A DNA stretch of 34,944 bases from an uncultured Pseudomonadota bacterium (GCA_903920205.1 CAIXLI010000174.1:1-34944), one strand, 5' to 3'; shown: positions 8,708 through 17,620, counted from the first letter of the stretch. Translations and numbers: made by a program. Notes: a model not told the origin generated them from the letters alone.

Positions 8708-9757
8708 ATGTTCTTTTCCCCCCGCACTTGGACTCCACTCAATCGCCGCCGCTGGGCCAATTTCAAGGCCAATAAGCGGGGGTTTTGGTCTTTGTGGGTG
8801 TTTTTGGCGCTTTTCGGAGTGGCGTTGGGCGCGGAGTTTGTGGCTAACGACAATCCGCTCTTGGTCAAATTCGAGGGGCATTATTACGCGCCTGTTTTTT
8901 CCACCTATCCCGAAACACGCTTTGGCGGTGAGTTTGAGACGGAGGCGCGGTACCGCGACCCTTATGTTAAGAAGCTGATTGAGGCTAACGGCTGGATGAT
9001 TTGGCCCCCCATCCGGTATTCCTTCAACACGATCAATTATGATCTGGAGCAGCCTGCGCCCTCGCCGCCCTCGCGGGGGAATTGGCTGGGGACGGACGAT
9101 CAGGGGCGCGACGTTTTGGCACGGGTTATTTACGGGTTTCGTATTTCTGTTCTGTTTGGGCTGACGCTGACGATTTTGTCTTCGGTCATCGGCATCGCGG
9201 CGGGTGCCGTACAGGGCTATTTCGGCGGCATGACCGATTTGCTGATGCAGCGGTTTATCGAGATTTGGGGCGGGATGCCAGTTTTGTATCTGCTGATTAT
9301 CATGGCGAGCCTTGTGCAGCCGAATTTCTGGTGGCTGTTGATTTTGATGCTGATGTTTTCGTGGATGTCGTTGATCCATGTCGTGCGCGCCGAATTTCTG
9401 CGCGCTCGCAATTTCGATTACGTTCGCGCCGCCAAGGCTTTGGGCGCGGGCGATGTGACGATTATGTTCAAGCATATTCTGCCGAACGCGATGGTGGCGA
9501 CGTTGACCTTTTTGCCGTTTGTTTTGAACCATGCAATTACGACTCTGACGGCTTTGGATTTTCTGGGGTTTGGGTTGCCGCCCGGATCGCCTTCGCTGGG
9601 GGAGTTGCTTAATCAAGGGAAGAATAATTTGCAGGCGCCTTGGTTGGGTATTAGCGCGTTTTGCGTTTTGGCGTTGATGCTGACTCTTTTGATTTTCACG
9701 GGGGAAGCCGTGCGCGATGCTTTTGATCCGCGCAAGACGCAGGGCGATCAGTCATGA
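8708..9757 (+). CDS. yejE: microcin C/peptide-type ABC transporter permease YejE
   Basis: NWLGTDDQGRDVLARVIYGFRIS and ALDFLGFGLPPGSPSLGELLNQGKNN motifs; translationally coupled to yejF. Confidence 0.9.
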   Translation: MFFSPRTWTPLNRRRWANFKANKRGFWSLWVFLALFGVALGAEFVANDNPLLVKFEGHYYAPVFSTYPETRFGGEFETEARYRDPYVKKLIEANGWMIWPPIRYSFNTINYDLEQPAPSPPSRGNWLGTDDQGRDVLARVIYGFRISVLFGLTLTILSSVIGIAAGAVQGYFGGMTDLLMQRFIEIWGGMPVLYLLIIMASLVQPNFWWLLILMLMFSWMSLIHVVRAEFLRARNFDYVRAAKALGAGDVTIMFKHILPNAMVATLTFLPFVLNHAITTLTALDFLGFGLPPGSPSLGELLNQGKNNLQAPWLGISAFCVLALMLTLLIFTGEAVRDAFDPRKTQGDQS

Positions 9758-11358
9758 GTTTGCTGAACGTCGAAAACCTTAGCGTTACCTTCGGTCACAC
9801 TACTAGCGCCTTTGCCGCTGTACGGGGGGTATCTTTTTCGATTGAGCGCGGCGAGACAGTCGCCTTGGTCGGCGAATCCGGTTCGGGGAAATCGGTTACG
9901 GCTTTGGCTTTGCTCCAGCTCCTCCCCTATCCGAATGCGTGGCATCCTTCGGGGAGTATTGTTTTTGATGGGCAGGAAATTGTTGGGGCGAATGAATCCG
10001 TCCTGCAATCCATACGCGGCAATCGCATCGGCATGATTTTTCAGGAGCCGATGACGTCGCTGAACCCGCTGCACACCATCGGCAGGCAAATCGGGGAAGT
10101 TTTGTTTCTGCATAAGAAGATGAATGCGGAGCAAGCTCGGGCGCGGATTGTGGAGTTGTTGCATCTGGTCGCCCTGCCCGATCCAGAAAAACGGTTGAAC
10201 GCCTATCCGCACGAGCTTTCCGGCGGTCAGCGGCAGCGCGTGATGATCGCGATGGCTTTGGCAAACGACCCCGATCTATTGATCGCGGACGAGCCGACGA
10301 CTGCCCTCGATGTCACCATTCAAGCGCAGATTCTAAAGCTTTTGAAAGATTTGCAGAAGCGGCTTGGCATGGCTTTGCTTTTGATTACGCATGATCTTGG
10401 GATTGTGCGCAAAGTGGCGGACAAAGTTTGCGTCATGCAACGCGGGGAGATTGTAGAGCAAGCGCCCGCCGCGCAACTTTTCGCCGCGCCTCAACATGCC
10501 TATACCAAAATGCTTTTGGCGGCGGAGCCGAAGGGCGAGGCTTGGCCTATCGCGCCAGACGCCGAGGAAATTCTGCGCGTGGAGGATTTGAAGGTTCATT
10601 TTCCCATCCGCAAGGGCGTGTTCGGGCGTGTGACCGATTATGTTCGCGCTGTGGACGGCATTTCGCTGACCGTTCGTGCTTCGGAAACCATTGGCATCGT
10701 GGGGGAATCCGGTTCGGGCAAGACGACTTTGGGTTTGGCTCTGCTGCGTTTGATCCCGTCGCAGGGGCGCGTGGTCTTTATGGGGCAACAGATAACGGGA
10801 CTGGCGCGGGGACAGATGCGCGCTTTGCGCCGCTCGATGCAGGTAGTTTTTCAAGATCCGTTTGGGAGTTTGAGTCCGCGTATGTCGGCGGGGGATATTG
10901 TCGCCGAGGGATTAGACCTGAACAAGCTTTGTGCGACGACTGCCGAACGCGAGCGGCGCATCATCGCGGCGTTGAAGGAAGTGGGGCTTGATCCCGAGAC
11001 GCGCAATCGCTATCCGCATGAATTTTCAGGGGGGCAGCGGCAGCGGATTTCTATCGCTCGCGCTATTATTTTGCAGCCTAAATTTATCGTGTTGGACGAA
11101 CCGACTTCGGCTTTGGATATGTCCGTGCAGGCGCAGATCGTCGATTTGTTGCGCGATTTGCAACGACGGCACGGGTTGGCGTTTATGTTCATTAGCCATG
11201 ATCTGCGCGTCGTCCGCGCTTTGGCGCATCGCGTGGTGGTGATGAAGAACGGGAAGGCCGTCGAACAAGGCAACGCGGCGGATGTTTTTTCAAACCCGCA
11301 ACAGGATTATACGAAAACATTGCTGGCGGCGGCGTTGAATTTGGAAGCGAGGGAGTAG
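9754..11358 (+). CDS. yejF: ABC transporter ATP-binding protein YejF (two ATPase domains)
   Basis: Two Walker A (GESGSGKS, GESGSGKT), two LSGGQRQR/FSGGQRQR signatures, two Walker B motifs. Confidence 0.92.
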   Translation: MSLLNVENLSVTFGHTTSAFAAVRGVSFSIERGETVALVGESGSGKSVTALALLQLLPYPNAWHPSGSIVFDGQEIVGANESVLQSIRGNRIGMIFQEPMTSLNPLHTIGRQIGEVLFLHKKMNAEQARARIVELLHLVALPDPEKRLNAYPHELSGGQRQRVMIAMALANDPDLLIADEPTTALDVTIQAQILKLLKDLQKRLGMALLLITHDLGIVRKVADKVCVMQRGEIVEQAPAAQLFAAPQHAYTKMLLAAEPKGEAWPIAPDAEEILRVEDLKVHFPIRKGVFGRVTDYVRAVDGISLTVRASETIGIVGESGSGKTTLGLALLRLIPSQGRVVFMGQQITGLARGQMRALRRSMQVVFQDPFGSLSPRMSAGDIVAEGLDLNKLCATTAERERRIIAALKEVGLDPETRNRYPHEFSGGQRQRISIARAIILQPKFIVLDEPTSALDMSVQAQIVDLLRDLQRRHGLAFMFISHDLRVVRALAHRVVVMKNGKAVEQGNAADVFSNPQQDYTKTLLAAALNLEARE

Positions 11359-11395
11359 GCAAGTGCCGCTTTTGCGGAACGCCCCCATCCCACGC

Positions 11396-11418
11396 CCCCT
11401 TCCCTCGAGGGGAAGGGG
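11396..11418 (+). terminator. possible hairpin terminator between convergent yejF and gmhA
   Basis: CCCCTTCCCTCGAGGGGAAGGGG; weak T-tract only. Confidence 0.35.
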
Positions 11419-11429
11419 AGTTTGTTGGG

Positions 11430-12023
11430 TTATCGGTAATTTTCAGGAAACAGGCGGCGTTCGGTGAGCTCGATCATAATGTGGATGAGTTTGATGTGGA
11501 GTTCTTGGACGCGGTCGGCATAGGCGCCTGCGGGAGTGGCGAGGGGGATGTCGCTGGCTTCTGTCAAAGGGCTTTCGCGTTTGCCAGTTAGGGCGATGAC
11601 TTTGACGCCTTTGGCCTTGGCGGTTTGGACTGCGTTTAAAACATTGGGACTTTTACCGCTGGTGCTGATCGCAAGGAGGACATCGCCTGCACGGGCATGG
11701 GCTTCGAGATAGCGCGAGAAGACAAATTCATAGCCGTAATCATTCGACACGCAGCTGAGATGCCCTGCGTCGCTGATCGATGTTGCCGCAAGGGCGGGAC
11801 GGTCGCGGCGGAAGCGTCCCGAAAGCTCTTCCGCGAAATGCATCGCATCGCACATCGAGCCGCCATTGCCGCAACTGAACACGCGTCCGCCGTTTTTAAA
11901 CGTGTCGGCAAGGAGATCGCCCGCTTTTTCGATCAGCGCGAGCGTGTCGGCATCGGCCAGCAAATTTTGTAAGGCGGATTGGGCGTCAGTCAGGGCGGCG
12001 CGGATGGCGGCTTGCTGTGGCAT
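11430..12023 (-). CDS. gmhA: phosphoheptose isomerase / SIS-domain protein GmhA
   Basis: FSCGNGGSMCDAMHFAEELSGRF, AISTSGKSPNVL, HIKLIHIMIELTERRLF. Confidence 0.88.
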   Translation of the reverse strand: MPQQAAIRAALTDAQSALQNLLADADTLALIEKAGDLLADTFKNGGRVFSCGNGGSMCDAMHFAEELSGRFRRDRPALAATSISDAGHLSCVSNDYGYEFVFSRYLEAHARAGDVLLAISTSGKSPNVLNAVQTAKAKGVKVIALTGKRESPLTEASDIPLATPAGAYADRVQELHIKLIHIMIELTERRLFPENYR

Positions 12024-12107
12024 GAAGATTCTCCTGAGGGGTTTGGAAAGGCATCATGCCTTAGGAAGGGCGGGGTTGGCAATGAGGGAGGATTGTGATG
12101 ACGAGGA

Positions 12108-12182
12108 CTATCCCCGCTTGGTTTCTTCAATATCTTTGGCAATCTGTGCCTTCAGCACTTCGATGGTTTCCCTTATTTCCGT
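12108..12182 (-). pseudogene. possible ribF 3'-end remnant
   Basis: Minus-strand reading TEIRETIEVLKAQIAKDIEETKRG* resembles the ribF C-terminus ESLDALKAQIMVDIQEA encoded 1.4 kb away. Confidence 0.35.
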
Positions 12183-12308
12183 TTACCGTCAGGCACAAAA
12201 GGATGCAGCAATAGACCTTGACAGCAGGTGGCTTATGCCAGACTGTTCCGACTGTTAACCTTATGATTCTCTGTCTACTTAAGGGCAGATGTTCTGGAGT
12301 TTGCCGCC

Positions 12309-12584
12309 ATGAAAAAACTCTCGCGTCCTTTTTTGATGCTCTATGCGTCAGTTACCGTAGCGATAATTCTAGGCGGACCTGCATCTCACGCAGCAGAGGG
12401 CACTAAGTTCTTCCCACCTGACAATTGCCCGGAGGGCAACATCAAAGTGATTACATGGTCAGGAGAAACAGGAAAGAATCCGGCCTGTCTTCAAGTTCCG
12501 TCATGCACGGGGGAAAAGCCTTACCTGAACTTTACCGGAGAAAAATTTGTTTGCTCGGGAAAGAGCTCAGCCCCAGCGAAATAG
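12309..12584 (+). CDS. small secreted Cys-containing 'FPPDNC' protein
   Basis: Signal peptide MKKLSRPFLMLYASVTVAIILGGPASHAAE; domain FFPPDNCPEGNIKVITWSGETGKNPACLQVPSCTGEKPYLNFTGEKFVC. Confidence 0.75.
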   Translation: MKKLSRPFLMLYASVTVAIILGGPASHAAEGTKFFPPDNCPEGNIKVITWSGETGKNPACLQVPSCTGEKPYLNFTGEKFVCSGKSSAPAK

Positions 12585-12630
12585 GGTGGTAAAAATTAAT
12601 GCATCAACACTACGGTAAGGAGAAAACGAA

Positions 12631-13371
12631 ATGAACGCCTGTTGTTTTTCTGCCCCTATAGCCCGATTTTTTGCGCATGGCTCCCGCCGTGTGTTTTCTT
12701 TTTCAGCTTCCCTTATCGTCGGAACGCTGTTTTGTCTGTCCTCTGCTCAAGCAGGAAGGCTTTTCCCGCCAGACAATTGTGTCGCAGGAAAAGTGTCCAC
12801 GTTGGCATGGAGCGGCAAGGAAAAAGATAACGTTACCTGTCTTTCTGTTCCCGCATGTGCAGGCGGGGAAAGCCTTAATTTCACGGGGACAAGTTTTGTG
12901 TGCGCCCCTGTATGTGAATCTGGTCAAAGCCTAGTTCTGAGCAAGGGAGTTTTCTCCTGTTGCAGTCCATCCACAACAAAGCAAAATGTTCAGTCATGCC
13001 CTTCAGGCGAGACGGGGTCGATCTATGACTTGGTAACAACAAATTGCGATGGCACCACGTCCGTCGTCCAAAGCGGCGGGTGTTCTCCCGTTGTTTGCCA
13101 GCCGACTTTCTCAACGCAGAACTACCAGTCTTGCCCCTCTGGAGCCAGCGGCAGCATTTATGATATCGTAACAACAAATTGCGATGGGACGACATCGTCC
13201 ACGACCATCACAAATTGCAGCGTTAGCATTAATATCCAATCCTCTGGTACATGCTCAGTTGGTCAGACGATGAATGGCACCCTGTCAGGAGGCACTTTTA
13301 CACCTTGCTCGGGCTCTTCATCTTCATGTCAGACCTATGTGTGCACGGCATCAGGATTGGTGCAGCAATAG
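12631..13371 (+). CDS. secreted Cys-rich protein with FPPDNC domain and CPSG repeats
   Basis: LFPPDNCVAGKVSTLAWSGKEKDNVTCLSVPACAGGESLNFTGTSFVC aligns with 12309-12584; two 27-aa repeats QN[VY]QSCPSG..GSIYD[LI]VTTNCDGTTS. Confidence 0.75.
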   Translation: MNACCFSAPIARFFAHGSRRVFSFSASLIVGTLFCLSSAQAGRLFPPDNCVAGKVSTLAWSGKEKDNVTCLSVPACAGGESLNFTGTSFVCAPVCESGQSLVLSKGVFSCCSPSTTKQNVQSCPSGETGSIYDLVTTNCDGTTSVVQSGGCSPVVCQPTFSTQNYQSCPSGASGSIYDIVTTNCDGTTSSTTITNCSVSINIQSSGTCSVGQTMNGTLSGGTFTPCSGSSSSCQTYVCTASGLVQQ

Positions 13372-13477
13372 TTTCTTTGAAAGATTTTTAAGGGATATGG
13401 CGGAGCAGGTAGGCGGTCGACCAACGGACGACAGAGCAGAAAACAAAAAGTTTTCAATCTGGCTTCCGTTCTTCCTC

Positions 13478-14401
13478 CTACGCAAGAGGCCTCGGAGAAA
13501 AAGTCGCCGGAATGACGGCGTTGGTTACCATCGCCTCTTGAATATCCACCATAATCTGCGCTTTCAGCGCATCCAAACTCTCGAACTTTTGTTCAGGGCG
13601 GATGAAGCGGGTTAGGGTGAATTGCCATTCTTGGCCGTAGATGTCTTGGGCAAAGTCAAAAAGGTGCGCTTCAAGGGTTTCGCTTTTTCCGTCTACCGTT
13701 GGACGCAAACCGATATTGGCGATGCCTTGGTGGGTTAAACCCGCGCCCACCTGTCCGGCACGGATGGCATAGACGCCGAATTTGGGGCGCAGATAGGCGT
13801 CAAGCGCAATATTCGCTGTGGGAATGCCGAGCGTTCGTCCGCGCCCTGCCCCCTTAATGACAATTCCAGAGATCGACCAATCGCGCCCCAAAATCTGCGC
13901 CGCCGCGCCAACCTCGCCTTGCAGCAAGAGTTCGCGGATTCGGGTTGAGGAGAAAACTTCGCCCTCGCCCCCTTTGGCTTCAACTTCGGTTACGCTGATC
14001 CCATGCGGTGCGAACCACGTTCTGAGTTTTTGCATGTCGCCGCCGCGCCCGAACCCGAAGATAAAATCATGCCCCGCGACAACATGCTGTGCGCCGAAAC
14101 GTTCCAACAAAATTTGATCGACGAAATCCTGCGCCGACAGATGCGCAAGTTCGGGCGTGAAAGGCAGCGTGACGACATCGTCGATGCCAAAGGATTTTAG
14201 CAAACGCGTCCGCGCTTCAGGCGGAGTCAAACGGAAAGGCGGCAGATGTGGTTGGAAAACAGCACGGGGATGCGGTTCGAAGGTCAGAACCCGTGCAGGA
14301 ATATGCAGCGCGTGCGCTTGCGCGACGGCAGCGGCGATGACAGCCTGATGCCCGCGATGCACGCCGTCGAAATTTCCTAATGCGAAAACGCCGCCCTTCA
14401 T
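13478..14401 (-). CDS. ribF: bifunctional riboflavin kinase/FAD synthetase
   Basis: GNFDGVHRGHQAVI, FEPHPRAVF, SSTRIRELLLQG, GRGRTLGIPTANI. Confidence 0.92.
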   Translation of the reverse strand: MKGGVFALGNFDGVHRGHQAVIAAAVAQAHALHIPARVLTFEPHPRAVFQPHLPPFRLTPPEARTRLLKSFGIDDVVTLPFTPELAHLSAQDFVDQILLERFGAQHVVAGHDFIFGFGRGGDMQKLRTWFAPHGISVTEVEAKGGEGEVFSSTRIRELLLQGEVGAAAQILGRDWSISGIVIKGAGRGRTLGIPTANIALDAYLRPKFGVYAIRAGQVGAGLTHQGIANIGLRPTVDGKSETLEAHLFDFAQDIYGQEWQFTLTRFIRPEQKFESLDALKAQIMVDIQEAMVTNAVIPATFSPRPLA

Positions 14402-14551
14402 TCTTTTCGGACTTTCTTTAACTGGTGGGTAATATTTTTCTGCTTTTAAGGTCCCGCTCTGATATACCCTCCCCTCGCCCTCTCCCGCAAGAGGCGGAAC
14501 ATCCGCCGATGCCAGAGGCTCCCCCCATCGCCAACCCCCTTAGATTCGTTT

Positions 14552-15484
14552 ATGCCCTTCGATCTTCTGCCCCATTTCTTCTTTGCGCTGAACGACGGCG
14601 GACGCCTGCGTTATGCGCAGTTTGCCCCTTCTTCGAACCCCTGCGGCACTGTTCTTATCGTTCCCGGACGGCGTGAATTTATCGAAAAGAAATACGCGGA
14701 ATGCGTTCCGCCCTTGCTGGACAGGGGCTTTCGCGTTGTCGTCGTCGAGATGAGGGGGCAAGGGCTTTCTTCGCGTTTTTTGAAGGACGACGAGCGCCAG
14801 CGCGATCATAGCGACGATTTTGCGGTTTTTCTGGACGATCTGCGCGCTTTCTATGCTGGCGTCGTGCTGCCCGGATTAACGGAGCCTTTGATTGTCCACG
14901 GGCATTCGCTGGGCGGGCATCTTGTTTTGCGCTGGATTGCTGAAGATCACCCCAAGGTTGCGGGGGTCTTCTTGACCGCACCGATGGTCGCTTTGTCGGG
15001 CATGGCGGCGCAGACGGCGGCCTATGGCATCAGTTGGGCCAGCGCGCGCCTGTTCAACCACGAAACCCATTACGCCCCTACCCAGCATGATTTCGGGGAC
15101 GACGATCTGGTGTTTGCCAATAACCCTCTGACGCATGACGAAGAGCGGTTCAAGATCATCGAAAACTATTTTACGGCGCAGCCCGAACTGACTATGGGCG
15201 GCGTAACTTGGGGATGGATGCTGGCGGCCTTGCGTTCGATGAACGAGGCCAATACATGGCCTTATTTGGCGCGTATTGATATTCCGGTTCTGGCCTTGGT
15301 CGGCAACCACGATCCCGTGACTCCGCCATCCGAAATCTCGCCTTATCTGAACCATATCCCCCGCGTACGCACGCATGTCATTGAAGACGCGCGCCACGAT
15401 TTAATGAACGAGACAGAGGCCGTGCGCACAGAGGCATGGGGGCATATCGACGAGTTTTTGAGGTTGGTCATGGCGGGTGGGTAA
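14552..15484 (+). CDS. alpha/beta hydrolase (lysophospholipase / monoacylglycerol lipase-like)
   Basis: VHGHSLGGHLVLRW nucleophile elbow, LVGNHDPVTPP, DARHDLMNE. Confidence 0.85.
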   Translation: MPFDLLPHFFFALNDGGRLRYAQFAPSSNPCGTVLIVPGRREFIEKKYAECVPPLLDRGFRVVVVEMRGQGLSSRFLKDDERQRDHSDDFAVFLDDLRAFYAGVVLPGLTEPLIVHGHSLGGHLVLRWIAEDHPKVAGVFLTAPMVALSGMAAQTAAYGISWASARLFNHETHYAPTQHDFGDDDLVFANNPLTHDEERFKIIENYFTAQPELTMGGVTWGWMLAALRSMNEANTWPYLARIDIPVLALVGNHDPVTPPSEISPYLNHIPRVRTHVIEDARHDLMNETEAVRTEAWGHIDEFLRLVMAGG

Positions 15485-15510
15485 TCACGCCCTGCCTTTC
15501 TTTATAGATT

Positions 15511-15705
15511 GTCATTCCGTGGCGCGGCAACGCGAAGCGTTGGTGCGAACACGGAACCCAGAGGGCTTTTCAGCAAACAGGGTGTTGCGTTTTTGAACGC
15601 AAAGGTTTCGTTTATCTGTCTTTTACAACACATTTCAGGCACTGACATAGCTTGAGGGTAAGCACGCTGGGTTCCGTGTTCGTGCTTCGCACGCCACGGA
15701 ATGAC
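15511..15705. repeat. composite inverted repeat of family A elements (MITE-like)
   Basis: GTCATTCCGTGGCG...CGAACACGGAACCCA (15511-15560) and its inverse TGGGTTCCGTGTTCG...CGCCACGGAATGAC (15667-15705). Confidence 0.75.
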
Positions 15706-15811
15706 AGGAGTGAGAAATTAACGGTGGGCAAGCTCTCTGCGTCCGCCCCTTGCGGAAGGGGGCTTTTGCGGGGTAAGTTGCGGCGTCTTTGAACTTTACC
15801 CCAGCTTTATC

Positions 15812-16672
15812 ATGCCCTCGTCTTCCGGTTATGTTCGTCATTTTGTCGCTTGCAACCAGCATGATTTGAGCGGTTATGTCCCGTTTTTGATCGGCGGTAA
15901 ACGCTATGGGCGGATGAAAAAGGATAATGCAGCGTTCTTGCTTGAAGAAACCGACTTGTTCGCGGCGCTGGGCGACGGCCTTGCGCTTGCGGATCGTTTT
16001 GCCGATTTTTCTACACGCAGCGAGGCTTTGAAGCAGGCAACGCTTGCTTTGTCCGCGCGGCAGAAGAGATCGGCTTTGCGGCGGGAAATGTATGCCATCG
16101 TCGAAAAGTGGGGGGACGAGCCTCTTGCGCAGATTGATCGTGCCGCTGTGCCGTGGTTCGGCGTGAGGGCTTGGGGCGTGCATGTAAACGGCTTTGTCCG
16201 CAAGGAAGACGGGATTCATTTATGGATAGGCGAACGCGCCGCAAACCTTGTGGCCTATCCGGGCAAGCTTGATAACATGATCGGCGGCGGGCAGCCCATC
16301 GGCCTGACCCCCGAAGAAAATCTATGCAAAGAGGCCAAGGAAGAAGCCGGCATCGACGCGGCTTTGGCGCTGACCGCCCGAAAAGTTCGCACGATGAACT
16401 ATTTGTTCGAACGCCCCGACGGGTTGCGCACCGATACGTTGTTCCTCTATGACCTTGAACTGCCGGAAAGCGTCACGCCCCGCAACACCGACGGCGAAGT
16501 CGCCGCCTTTACTCTTATGCCCCTCCCTCAAGTCGCCGATCTCATCCGCAATACCGACAAATTCAAGTTTAACTGCCCTATGGTGATCGTCGATTTTATG
16601 ATGCGCCATGGCGCTATCACACAGCAGGACGCGGAGCATGAGGAATTAAGGAAGTGGCTGCCTCAAGCATAG
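15812..16672 (+). CDS. DUF4743/NUDIX hydrolase family protein
   Basis: Nudix-like GLTPEENLCKEAKEEAGID; N-terminal region consistent with DUF4743. Confidence 0.8.
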   Translation: MPSSSGYVRHFVACNQHDLSGYVPFLIGGKRYGRMKKDNAAFLLEETDLFAALGDGLALADRFADFSTRSEALKQATLALSARQKRSALRREMYAIVEKWGDEPLAQIDRAAVPWFGVRAWGVHVNGFVRKEDGIHLWIGERAANLVAYPGKLDNMIGGGQPIGLTPEENLCKEAKEEAGIDAALALTARKVRTMNYLFERPDGLRTDTLFLYDLELPESVTPRNTDGEVAAFTLMPLPQVADLIRNTDKFKFNCPMVIVDFMMRHGAITQQDAEHEELRKWLPQA

Positions 16673-16686
16673 CCCGCTGTTAGGAT

Positions 16687-17421
16687 TTAACCTGCAAAAG
16701 CGGGCGTTTCCAAGAGATTGCCTCGTTGCGTCTTCTTCGTGGAGGGGCGTTTTAATTCATACAAAATAAACTTGGAGACATTGCCTTTTGTCTCGTCTTG
16801 TTTTTTTCTGATCACGCAGGGTTCGTATCCGTGTTCTCTTGCAATATGAAACATGCCGTCCGTATTGGCGCCTTTTCCAAAACCAAGGAAAAGTCTTCCG
16901 TCAGGAACCAAATAATCGCGCGCCAAACTAATGTATTTTTTTAGACCTTGATAGCCAGGATCAAAGAAACTGCGCTGAACCCTTGTTAACTCGACGTGCC
17001 CCTGCTTCAGCCGACCCCGGCTGACCCACGGGGCATTCCAGAAAATCGCATGGGCTTTTTGCGCAGGAATTGGGTCGTAAACATCCCCTTCGTAAACAGA
17101 GACGCGATCTCCTAAGCCCAGTCTTTCGCTATTTTCTCGTGTACAGAGAACGGCAAAGGGATTGATATCGGTAGCCGTCAAGGAAGTAAGCCTGCATTTT
17201 TCTGTCACAGTTAAGCCAACGAGTCCGCAGCCGGACCCTATCTCGATCAGGCTTCCCGTAAGGTTTTGGCTTATCAAGCCTTGAGCAAAAAACGCTGAAC
17301 TGTCGTTTTTCTTGGGAGAAAACACATAAGGATGCAGGGCAAAATTGAGGCCATCATGCGTAAAAATGTCTGAATCTTGGGCTGTATTGACCTGACAATT
17401 GGGCAACTGAATATCTAACAT
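16687..17421 (-). CDS. class I SAM-dependent methyltransferase (PrmC/HemK-like fold)
   Basis: LIEIGSGCGLVGLTV motif I, LTATDINPFAV, AIFWNAPWVSRG. Confidence 0.75.
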   Translation of the reverse strand: MLDIQLPNCQVNTAQDSDIFTHDGLNFALHPYVFSPKKNDSSAFFAQGLISQNLTGSLIEIGSGCGLVGLTVTEKCRLTSLTATDINPFAVLCTRENSERLGLGDRVSVYEGDVYDPIPAQKAHAIFWNAPWVSRGRLKQGHVELTRVQRSFFDPGYQGLKKYISLARDYLVPDGRLFLGFGKGANTDGMFHIAREHGYEPCVIRKKQDETKGNVSKFILYELKRPSTKKTQRGNLLETPAFAG

Positions 17422-17620
17422 TACAAAAACTTTTCCTAAACACGCGCCCTAAAAAAATGAAAGCGGAAATACACAGTAAAAACCGCGCCTTCTGGCTTCG
17501 CCTCTAACCTCTATACAAATTGGATCTCTTTCCCAAAAAAATCAACCGTCAAATTACTTTCATCCCCGATTGAATTTATCTAAGCAAAGCGCTAACATAG
17601 CGGAAACAAAGCAGGAAATC

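Noticed and set aside
8642-9616. 324-aa minus-strand ORF opposite yejE
   Set aside because: Antisense shadow ORF, Gln/His/Arg-rich low-complexity composition.
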